In this document: piece by piece, positions 34,274-40,218 of the stretch
How the letters are laid out: the number at the start of each line of letters is the position of its first letter
How positions within the stretch are numbered: the first letter of the stretch is position 1
Source of the DNA: Planctomycetota bacterium
Lineage (GTDB): Bacteria; Planctomycetota; Planctomycetia; Pirellulales; Pirellulaceae
Direction of reading: 5' to 3'
DNA length: 40,218 bases
NCBI GenBank assembly: GCA_026692865.1
Contig: JAPLNI010000043.1
Coordinates: 1-40,218, forward strand
Notes under the pieces: generated by a model
What the model saw: only the letters and a program-made list of their open reading frames with translations
The model's database searches: none
Told to the model about the DNA's origin: nothing
Made by a program: the position numbers and the translations under genes

Positions 34274-34597
34274 GGTTTGAAGGCCGTTTCATAAGGTTTT
34301 GCTGTAAAAATCGGAGCTGAATCATCATTTCCGGGCTCACAGAGCCGCTTGGAACTCCGTTGGACTTGCTGAAACGACTGACTTTTACCATACTTTTGCG
34401 AACTTCAATATCCGCAGATTCCAACCACCGGCGACGATTGTACGACGCCGGTTTTGCTTTAACGCAAATGGATTGGAACGGTCACACTGAGCATACGTGC
34501 TCTGCGATGACCTTGGAAAACCCTTTTTTAAGAGTGGCAAGTCTGTTCGTTCGTCAAGTACACGAATCGGCTACAAGCCAATAAGGAAAACGATAGT
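34274..34597. other. 324-bp divergent promoter region upstream of rpsD
   Basis: This stretch separates the methyltransferase from rpsD and must hold both promoters. An open frame at 34360-34584 (+) looks non-coding. AAGGA stands about 11 bases before the rpsD ATG as its ribosome binding site. No riboswitch-like or S4 leader structure could be identified by eye. Confidence 0.5.
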
Positions 34598-35206
34598 ATG
34601 GCACGTTATACAGGTCCCAAGGCTCGTGTGAACCGACGATTCGGAGCACTTTTGTTCGAAAGTGCTGGTGCGGCTCGTGCGTTTGCCAAGCGTGAAAATC
34701 CGCCAGGTATGCACCCGAAGCCACGCCGAACAAGCAACTACGGTATCGCTTTGGCGGAGAAGCAAAAGATCAAGTACTACTACGGACTCGGCGAACGTCA
34801 GCTTCGACGTTACTTCGATGACGCAGTAGGTCGCAAAGGCAACACCGGTGAGACGTTGCTACTTATGTGCGAACGACGCTTGGACAACATTGTTCGACGC
34901 GTTGGCTTCACAAAGACTCGACCTCAATCCCGTCAAGGAATCGTACACGGTCACTTCCTGGTCAACGGAGTCAAGGTTTCGTCCCCTAGCTTCATTTGCC
35001 GACCTGGCGACATCATCGAAGTGCGTAATCGCGACTCGGTGAAGAACATGTATCGTGGCGTGATTGCGAACTTCCCACCGACCCCTATGGATTGGTTGAA
35101 CTTCGACACAGAAGAGCTTCGAGTTACCGTTGCTGGCAATCCTGGTCCAAGCGATATCAGCTTGCCAGTAAACGCTAACATCGTGGTCGAATTCTTGTCG
35201 CGATAG
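34598..35206 (+). CDS. rpsD: 30S ribosomal protein S4
   Basis: 202 residues. S4 nucleates assembly of the small-subunit body. MARYTGPKARVNRRFG at the N-terminus, then YGIALAEKQKIKYYYGLGE, the S4 RNA-binding domain ERRLDNIVRRVGF..RPQSRQGIVHGHFLVNG and SPSFICRPGDIIEVR are all family features. The N-terminus lacks the four zinc cysteines of the Zn-containing form. It is not in an alpha operon: no rpsK, rpsM or rpoA flank it. Confidence 0.97.
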   Translation: MARYTGPKARVNRRFGALLFESAGAARAFAKRENPPGMHPKPRRTSNYGIALAEKQKIKYYYGLGERQLRRYFDDAVGRKGNTGETLLLMCERRLDNIVRRVGFTKTRPQSRQGIVHGHFLVNGVKVSSPSFICRPGDIIEVRNRDSVKNMYRGVIANFPPTPMDWLNFDTEELRVTVAGNPGPSDISLPVNANIVVEFLSR

Positions 35207-35258
35207 TCGATTTAGTATCGTCATGGCGAGTTAGTGCTCTGATAAGTATTTCCGTTTT

Positions 35259-35324
35259 CTCGTACTCGAATCGTTAGTAATCCGATCGAGTACGAGTACC
35301 GGTTTACGCCTGAGTACGAGTAAG
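35259..35324. repeat. GAGTACGAGTA-type repeat after rpsD
   Basis: CTCGTACTCG (from about 35259) and CGAGTACGAG form a hairpin around AATCGTTAGTAATCCGAT, followed by CTGAGTACGAGTA. This is the third member of the family at 5588-5745 and 29407-29490. It could serve as the rpsD terminator. Confidence 0.65.
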
Positions 35325-35380
35325 ACCATGCTTGAATTGTGAATTTCTAAGCCGGACGCTCTTTTCTCCAGGCGGTGCTT

Positions 35381-36280
35381 ATGTTGATCAACGGCATTGA
35401 AATTGTTGATACGTTTGCAGAAGCATTCGACATGACTGGCACGCGGATTATAATTACTGCCGCGGAACCACTTTGGGCTCGGCGAGCGGCAGAAGCAATG
35501 ACCGGATTTGCAACCAGCGTGATTGGTTGCGGTGTCGAAGCGGGCATTGAACGCTTCTTGGATGGCACTCAAACGCCCGACGGACGCCCCGGTGTGAGCG
35601 TTCTCATGTTCGCTGTTTCCGGGAGTAAGCTGGAAGAACAACTCGTACGTCGCGTTGGCCAATGTGTGCTCACTTGCCCAAGCACTTCTGTCTTCGGATC
35701 GCTAGAAGGACCCAAACGAATCGCGATGGGCTCGAAGCTTCGCTACTTTGGCGACGGCTTTCAGATCTCGAAAAAAATTGGCAAGAAGCGGTACTGGCGA
35801 ATTCCGGTGATGGATGGCGAGTTCGTCTGCGAGGAGAACGTCGCTCGAACAAGTGCTGTTGGGGGCGGTAATTTCCTGGTGCTTGCCGATACGATTCACG
35901 GTTGTTTGCATGCATGCGATGCAGCGGTTCGAGCAATTAAACATGTGCGCGGGGCAATCACGCCATTCCCCGGTGGCGTTGCCAGAAGCGGTTCTAAAGT
36001 TGGCTCGCGATATAAGATGCTCTCAGCCTCTACGAACGATGCTTTTTGCCCAACGTTGCGAGAAGTGTCCGAGTCTTTAGTAGGCAATCAAACCAGTGCA
36101 GCACTCGAGTTGGTCATCGATGGCCTCACACCCGAGGCTGTCGCAAAAGCTATGCGATTCGGTATCGAAGCGGCATGCGAAGTCGGACCTGCGTGCGGTG
36201 TCCGCCAGATAACCGGCGGCAACTACGGTGGTAAACTCGGCAAGCACCACTTTCATCTCCACCAGTTGCTGGCCGCTTAA
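35381..36280 (+). CDS. ftr: Formylmethanofuran:tetrahydromethanopterin formyltransferase
   Basis: 299 residues from the ATG at 35381 (AGGCGG about 8 bases upstream; a GTG at 35375 is also in frame). Also called fhcD. The enzyme moves a formyl group between H4MPT and methanofuran in the C1 pathway shared by methanogens, methylotrophs and planctomycetes. MLINGIEIVDTFAEAFDM, TRIIITAAEPLWARRAAEAM, ATSVIGCGVEAGIE, TPDGRPGVSVLMFA, CPSTSVFGSL, GGGNFLVLAD and GPACGVRQITGGNYGGKLGK are strongly family-like. The companion subunits fhcA, fhcB and fhcC are not in the window. Confidence 0.96.
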   Translation: MLINGIEIVDTFAEAFDMTGTRIIITAAEPLWARRAAEAMTGFATSVIGCGVEAGIERFLDGTQTPDGRPGVSVLMFAVSGSKLEEQLVRRVGQCVLTCPSTSVFGSLEGPKRIAMGSKLRYFGDGFQISKKIGKKRYWRIPVMDGEFVCEENVARTSAVGGGNFLVLADTIHGCLHACDAAVRAIKHVRGAITPFPGGVARSGSKVGSRYKMLSASTNDAFCPTLREVSESLVGNQTSAALELVIDGLTPEAVAKAMRFGIEAACEVGPACGVRQITGGNYGGKLGKHHFHLHQLLAA

Positions 36281-36363
36281 CTTCTGGTCCCCGTCCAGTC
36301 GCGACTCTGTCGCGACGACGCAATGATCGGGACGCAGAATGACGCTCTATCGAATCCGAGTTA

Positions 36364-36558
36364 CTACTCACCAACACAAAACAATTGGTCGCCCATTCTG
36401 ACGTAGAAGCGATTCTTCGAAACTGCGAATCCATACTGAGCAGGCCGTGAAAACATCGCCTCCAAACGTCGTCTTTCTTCACTTGATTCGTTTGCCGCAG
36501 CTTTCGTGTCGGCTACGATGTCATCTGGATTCCATAGTCGATTCTCGGCGAAGAACAT
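36364..36558 (-). CDS. Small protein of unknown function
   Basis: 64 residues (MFFAENRLWNPDDI...FSRPAQYGFAVSKNRFYVRMG). The charged middle and the aromatic, Cys-containing end look coding, and no better frame covers the segment. No signal peptide, membrane helix or known motif is present. A TAAGG-like site lies upstream. It is convergent with ftr and could be a fragment of a larger lost gene. Confidence 0.4.
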   Translation of the reverse strand: MFFAENRLWNPDDIVADTKAAANESSEERRRLEAMFSRPAQYGFAVSKNRFYVRMGDQLFCVGE

Positions 36559-36650
36559 TCGACACTGATAACACTGCCTTAAATCGTAGTAAGTAAAAAC
36601 GATATTTTCATATTTAGTTAGTTTTCAAAAGTTAGTTTTCAAAAGTTAGT

Positions 36651-36822
36651 TTTGGAGTGCTCCGACTTGTCGGAGCTTTAAGACCTATCAAACGAGATTC
36701 CCTCTTGAGCGACATTGCTAAAAAGCAGAGTCGGTTATTTATTAGTGTCGCTTCCCCGAAAGCTGGGCCAAGCCCCAGCACTCCAAAATTTGGAGTGCTC
36801 CGACTTGTCGGAGCTTTGGGGA
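36651..36822. repeat. Paired hairpin element (TTTGGAGTGC type), copy 2, plus a third hairpin
   Basis: Copy 2 (36651-36787): TTTGGAGT, GCTCCGA-CTTG-TCGGAGC (36659-36676), TTTAAGAC, a core, CCCCGAAA, then the inverted hairpin GCTGGGC-CAAG-CCCCAGC (36762-36779) and ACTCCAAA. A third hairpin follows immediately (36789-36822): TTTGGAGT, GCTCCGA-CTTG-TCGGAGC, TTTGGGG. It has the same geometry as the 30784-30920 copy. Just upstream (36611-36650) are three direct repeats of GTTAGTTTTCAAAA type. Confidence 0.85.
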
Positions 36823-36862
36823 AATCGACTTGTGGCTAAGCGAGGACTTTACTGTCGGCGGA

Positions 36863-37741
36863 CTACTTTAAGTCAAGTGAGTCTGAGTTAAGTAGCGGCC
36901 GCTTTGGAACGGGCAATACCAGCGTCGCACCGTAATACGTTTTTTCATAACCCTCGCCAGATTCTTCGTCTGCAATATCATGTGCGACGATCAGGATCAG
37001 GTTTCCTTCCTCGGGCGTGTATGCAACGCGGCCAGTTTCATTAGAGATCTTTTCAAACTTGGGGTCCATCTCGTCGGCGAGTTGGGCTCCGCGCGGGATG
37101 AAGCTAACGCGCACTCCTGGACGAGGCTTACCGTTTTTCAAAATCGCACATTCAATCACGTGATTCGCGGACAACTCTTGAATTGGAGTTTCGAGCACGA
37201 TTTCAAGGTTCTTGTTGATCGGTATAGGCTTGCTCTCGCTAGATTTGGCGATGTCGTTGGGTGAGTTGGAAACTAACACGTAAGTCTTCGCGGTCTTCAC
37301 GGCACGAATCGTCCCGTGAAGTGTGTCGAGAGTATGAAGGACCTCATAGATACCACTTTCCTGGCTGTCGAACTTGGCACTCCAATAACCCTCTTTGGGG
37401 GCCGATCCAAAGTCAACCACGCTAGGCTTCAGATCTACGAACTTTCCATTGGGGCTTTTTACGTTGAGCGTGCACTTGTCGATCGTGATCTTACTTGCGA
37501 GCTTGAAATCACGGTGGTTGTTCCCATGATTACCGAGCATCAGATCAACATAAACAACATCATTAGTTCTCGCGCCTAGGGAGCCTGATTGAACCCACGT
37601 GTCATGTGCCGAAGCAACACCTTGCATAAGGCTGATGGTTGTCGCCGTTGAGGTTACGATTACGAGTTGTAACCAGATAAATAAGCTTCGTCCGACAGAG
37701 GCTCGCTGTTGACGGTTGTGAGACGTTTGAATGAAATGCAT
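36863..37741 (-). CDS. DUF4198-like secreted protein
   Basis: 292 residues from the ATG at 37741, supported by AAGGA nine bases upstream; the frame is open 12 codons further. The signal peptide has a long n-region (HNRQQRASVGR) and ends AHDTWVQSG, the canonical DUF4198 start, where the mature protein begins with a His. A beta-rich body follows (VVYVDLMLGNHGNNHRD, YWSAKFDSQESGIYEV, VRVSFIPRGAQLADEMDPKF). DUF4198/NikM-like proteins are often near nickel or cobalt transport genes. It follows the DUF1559 gene on the same strand with about 136 bp between. Confidence 0.82.
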   Translation of the reverse strand: MHFIQTSHNRQQRASVGRSLFIWLQLVIVTSTATTISLMQGVASAHDTWVQSGSLGARTNDVVYVDLMLGNHGNNHRDFKLASKITIDKCTLNVKSPNGKFVDLKPSVVDFGSAPKEGYWSAKFDSQESGIYEVLHTLDTLHGTIRAVKTAKTYVLVSNSPNDIAKSSESKPIPINKNLEIVLETPIQELSANHVIECAILKNGKPRPGVRVSFIPRGAQLADEMDPKFEKISNETGRVAYTPEEGNLILIVAHDIADEESGEGYEKTYYGATLVLPVPKRPLLNSDSLDLK

Positions 37742-37877
37742 TTTTTGAGTTCCTTGAAAATTTATTTCGTTAAGCAATGTTTGATCTTACTTGAGCGTGA
37801 GGCACCAGCCGATCTTGGTTTGACTAATCCTGGGGGATCGGCCACCGCCTCAGGCTCAGCAATTCAACGAGGATTTT

Positions 37878-38981
37878 TTAAAACGGGGCACCTTCCAAGG
37901 TTTCACCGCCGAACCTTGTGCCGAGTCCTCGCCAGATATCTCGATCGATGGTGTCCGAGATCGCCTGAACGCTTCCGTCGGCCATCGCAGCGCTGACCAT
38001 TCCAACGTGTTCGCTCCGAGCCCCCAGGACTCCATAGCCGCAAATTTGCAAGTCTGGGATGATGCTGTTGGGATTGTGGTAATGGTGATAGCCAGTCCAG
38101 TACTCGCGACCGCTAATCCATCCGGCTCCGCGTTGCCCGGACCAACCACGACTAATGGCAACCGTCATCGCTTCAAACTGTGCAGAGTCGTCCGGTGTTT
38201 TGTAACCATTGGCAAGCCCCGGCGTTACGGGAGGCACCGTAGTCGATCCCCAAACACACGCAACATTGATCATGGACCTGCGTCGCTCTGACCGATTCCT
38301 CGGAGCTTGCACAACGTTGGTTGGCAGGCCGAGAACCGACTCGGAGAATGCGACAGTATTGCTTAGCCCATCGAGAATGGCATTGAATCCGATCGATGAA
38401 TTAGTCCAAGCAAGTCCATCCGTTTCCAGTCGTGAATCATAAAGCGTTCCAACTCCCGTTCCGATATTAATGTGGTAGTTGACACCTGCGTAAAGATCGA
38501 TCGGACCACTACCGCTTAATGTAGTAACCTGAAAAATATCGATCGTGGGATCACTCGGGCAACGCATAATCGAAAGCTGCGTACCTGCGGTTTTCACAAC
38601 GTGGGGAGTTAACCTACCTGGGCAACATCCATTGGTGAGTGCCTTATCGTATTCGATAGCTTGACTCAGGTTAAACTGTTCAACGAATGGTAACAGTCGA
38701 GCTTGAACTGAATAGTTTCCAGCGTTGGAAGCTCCGTGCGCAAAAAAACCTGGGATGAGTTTATACGTCGCTTCATAGTTGTGCATGGCGAGTGTCAGTT
38801 GACGAATGTTACTGGAACATTTCATCCTTCTGGCCGCTTCACGCGCCTGTTGGATTGCCGGCAATAGCAGCCCCGCCAACACTCCGATAATCGCGATAAC
38901 GACCAGTAGTTCAACGAGCGTAAAGGCTCGGTAATACCGAGTCGCTCTGCATTGTGTTTGCTTTTGTAATTTCTTGTGCAT
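37878..38981 (-). CDS. DUF1559 prepilin-like protein
   Basis: 367 residues. The N-terminus is a type IV pilin-like signal (AFTLVELLVVIAIIGVLAGL), followed by LPAIQQAREAARRMKCSSNI and RQLTLAMHNYEATYKLIPGF, the classic DUF1559 pattern. The C-terminal H-x-G-G type motif appears as SEHVGMVSAAMADGSVQAIS. The family is greatly expanded in planctomycetes and is presumed surface-exposed or periplasmic; its function is unknown. It lies in a minus-strand run with a cysteine-rich gene upstream and the DUF4198 gene downstream, so the three may be coexpressed. Confidence 0.95.
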   Translation of the reverse strand: MHKKLQKQTQCRATRYYRAFTLVELLVVIAIIGVLAGLLLPAIQQAREAARRMKCSSNIRQLTLAMHNYEATYKLIPGFFAHGASNAGNYSVQARLLPFVEQFNLSQAIEYDKALTNGCCPGRLTPHVVKTAGTQLSIMRCPSDPTIDIFQVTTLSGSGPIDLYAGVNYHINIGTGVGTLYDSRLETDGLAWTNSSIGFNAILDGLSNTVAFSESVLGLPTNVVQAPRNRSERRRSMINVACVWGSTTVPPVTPGLANGYKTPDDSAQFEAMTVAISRGWSGQRGAGWISGREYWTGYHHYHNPNSIIPDLQICGYGVLGARSEHVGMVSAAMADGSVQAISDTIDRDIWRGLGTRFGGETLEGAPF

Positions 38982-39294
38982 CTTCTATTCATTTTTGATT
39001 GATTGTTGGATATTTCTCGTGATGAACGCATCCATCAGTTGGCGCGTTACGTAAGCCCTCGTTTAAGGCGCAACCCGGAAGGCATGTCTGCCGAGACGTT
39101 CGCCTTGTAGGAAGAAGTCGTGATGATTCCTGCGTCAGTCCAACTGGATATCGAAGACACAACCGAGGCATAAGCTTCGATTGGTTCGGATTCTACGCAG
39201 CAAATCTCAGTAGCCTCTAGGCAATTGAGAGACGGCGCCTGAAAACCGATCATTCAGATCCGCGGCGAAAACCGTACGACTTATACTGGAATGC
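38982..39294. other. 313-bp spacer between the cysteine-rich and DUF1559 genes
   Basis: Mostly featureless. A minus-strand frame at 39047-39253 (68 codons) has ordinary-looking composition but no recognisable motif and is not called. AGAAG before the DUF1559 ATG may be its ribosome binding site. Confidence 0.4.
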
Positions 39295-39948
39295 TTAAGA
39301 GGCTCGCCTTGGTGGCGGCACGGCAGGGTCATAATAGACAGAGAATGGTTGCTGAGGAGCAGGAAGCCCAAGCGTATCAGTCGACGGCAGGCTCAACCCT
39401 AGCAACATCGGTTTCACAATTGTCGTCCATGGCATCAAAGCAAAGTCCGTCGACTGGCCATGGCACTTCAGCACAAGTGCGTGAAGAGTAAGCTGAAGCG
39501 ACACACGAGGCGAACTCTTCTTTACCGTGATGGATTTAGCTTTTGATGAATCACTTTTTCCGCCATCATTCGTTGCGGGGCAGCAACTTTTGATTAAAGG
39601 CTTTGTCGTCTCTTTTGAACAACAAGACGCGGACTTGGCGAGCTGAACGGGGACTTCCTCCGTCACGACAGCGTAACTTGGAGGTGCCACGTTGTTCGCT
39701 TTCGCCCACTCTGCTCGTTGTTTTGGGGTTCGACAGCAGCACTTGGTCCAGCAATGCTGAGCACTTCTGCAACCGCAAGGAGAATTCTCGCAGGGGAAGC
39801 GCTCGGTAGCTACTTCTGAATCCGTATCGTCCTGCTGCCTAGAGACGATCGGCATCGGCATAGCGGTAAAAACTGCAACGGCAAGGCACAAACTCGCAAT
39901 AACCTGCTTGTTTTGCATGCGTTTTAGAGTCTTCGAAAGAGATCTCAT
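39295..39948 (-). CDS. Exported cysteine-rich protein
   Basis: 217 residues from the ATG at 39948, which puts a basic n-region (RSLSKTLKR) before a hydrophobic core (VIASLCLAVAVFTAMPMP); the frame opens at 40014. After the signal come three cysteine clusters: C-x4-C-x-C-x5-C-x3-CCC, followed by RAEWAKANNVAPPSYAV; then SASCCSKE; then KSCCPAT. The C-terminal half is Ser/Pro/Leu-rich with YYDPAVPPPRRAS at the end. The cluster pattern with the RxxWAxxxxVxPPxY tail recurs in planctomycete proteins as I recall them, and suggests metal binding. No enzyme domain is visible. Confidence 0.7.
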   Translation of the reverse strand: MRSLSKTLKRMQNKQVIASLCLAVAVFTAMPMPIVSRQQDDTDSEVATERFPCENSPCGCRSAQHCWTKCCCRTPKQRAEWAKANNVAPPSYAVVTEEVPVQLAKSASCCSKETTKPLIKSCCPATNDGGKSDSSKAKSITVKKSSPRVSLQLTLHALVLKCHGQSTDFALMPWTTIVKPMLLGLSLPSTDTLGLPAPQQPFSVYYDPAVPPPRRAS

Positions 39949-40077
39949 ACCGTCGCTGTTGGTGATTGCAGTAAAGCTTTTCTCTAATTGATCTATCGCA
40001 GTGTAATGAAACATGGAATTTTCTCAAGTTGTTAGGTGCTTAACTCGTGGGTTTTAATGCACGTGCGACAATTCACC

Positions 40078-40110
40078 TTTGGAGTGCTGTGACTAGTCAC
40101 AGCTTTGGGG
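40078..40110. repeat. Solo hairpin of the TTTGGAGTGC family
   Basis: TTTGGAGT, stem GCTGTGA (40086-40092), loop CTAG, stem TCACAGC, TTTGGGG. Flanks match the copies at 30784, 36651 and 36789, while the stem is different but still perfectly paired. Confidence 0.85.
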
Positions 40111-40218
40111 CAAGCGATCCAATGCAAAAGAAGACTCCCGGTTTACCAAGTCCTTTAAACCCAAAAAGCCGAACGCGATGGACAATCTAAAAAGCGGCGA
40201 CGAGTCGCCGCAGTCCAA

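Noticed and set aside
34360-34584. 74-codon frame (+) directly before rpsD
   Set aside because: It looks like a random open frame in a promoter region; no homology or leader-peptide signature is visible.
36150-36482. 110-codon minus-strand frame overlapping ftr
   Set aside because: It is antisense to a strongly conserved gene and clashes with the 36364-36558 frame.
39047-39253. 68-codon frame (-) between the Cys-rich and DUF1559 genes
   Set aside because: Composition is ordinary, but there is no motif, no clear start signal and no support for translation. It remains possible.

Overview
The window looks like chromosomal DNA of a planctomycete, most likely of the Pirellulaceae. Base composition is close to balanced by eye. 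Lineage markers are a DUF1559 prepilin-like protein, a DUF1598-type protein, a long membrane-anchored Ser/Thr kinase, a zinc-ribbon protein with a long low-complexity linker, a formylmethanofuran:H4MPT formyltransferase in a bacterium, and a broken-up ribosomal protein str operon. I found no phage, plasmid, integrase, transposase or CRISPR array. All assignments come from reading motifs; no database search was possible.

Layout. 1-360: intergenic DNA with an unassignable coding remnant and a heptad tandem repeat. 363-5279: SulP anion transporter (-), M24 peptidase and YidD (+), secreted FG-GAP repeat protein (-). 5280-5997: repeat-rich gap. 5998-11183 (-): zinc-ribbon membrane protein, D-lactate dehydrogenase, membrane-anchored Ser/Thr kinase. 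11272-14849 (+): PPP-type phosphatase, GXGXG glutamate-synthase-like protein, unknown protein, ketopantoate reductase. 14916-16100 (-): sugar transferase with a GGDEF-like front half. 16388-19853 (+): small protein, then cysD-cysNC for sulfate activation. 19968-23385: DUF1598 protein (-) and a proline-rich, probably outer-membrane protein (+). 23634-25936 (-): miaA, tRNA-Leu(CAA), rpsL, rpsG, closed by a strong terminator. 26102-28185 (+): hisE-hisG-surE. 28349-34273: secreted alpha/beta hydrolase, Bat-type coiled-coil protein, HD hydrolase (-), a coupled DUF3592 membrane pair and a methyltransferase (-). 34598-36280 (+): rpsD and ftr/fhcD. 36364-39948 (-): small ORF, DUF4198-like protein, DUF1559 protein and a cysteine-rich secreted protein.

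Functional links. SulP and CysD/CysNC could together serve sulfate uptake and activation, although they are 15 kb apart. The kinase and phosphatase are divergent neighbours and may form a reversible phosphorylation pair. MiaA lies just upstream of a tRNA whose anticodon loop carries the A36-A37-A38 motif MiaA recognises. Ftr implies H4MPT-linked C1 transfer, with its partner genes elsewhere. Ribosomal protein S12 carries Arg at position 88, a substitution that gives streptomycin resistance in other bacteria.

The most unusual signal is in the gaps. Several families of short hairpins keep the same loop and flanks while the two stem arms change together, and they mostly occur as inverted pairs (19881-19943, 30784-30920, 33403-33484, 36651-36822, with a solo copy at 40078). 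They resemble REP/REPIN elements and are the best candidate here for a poorly described system.
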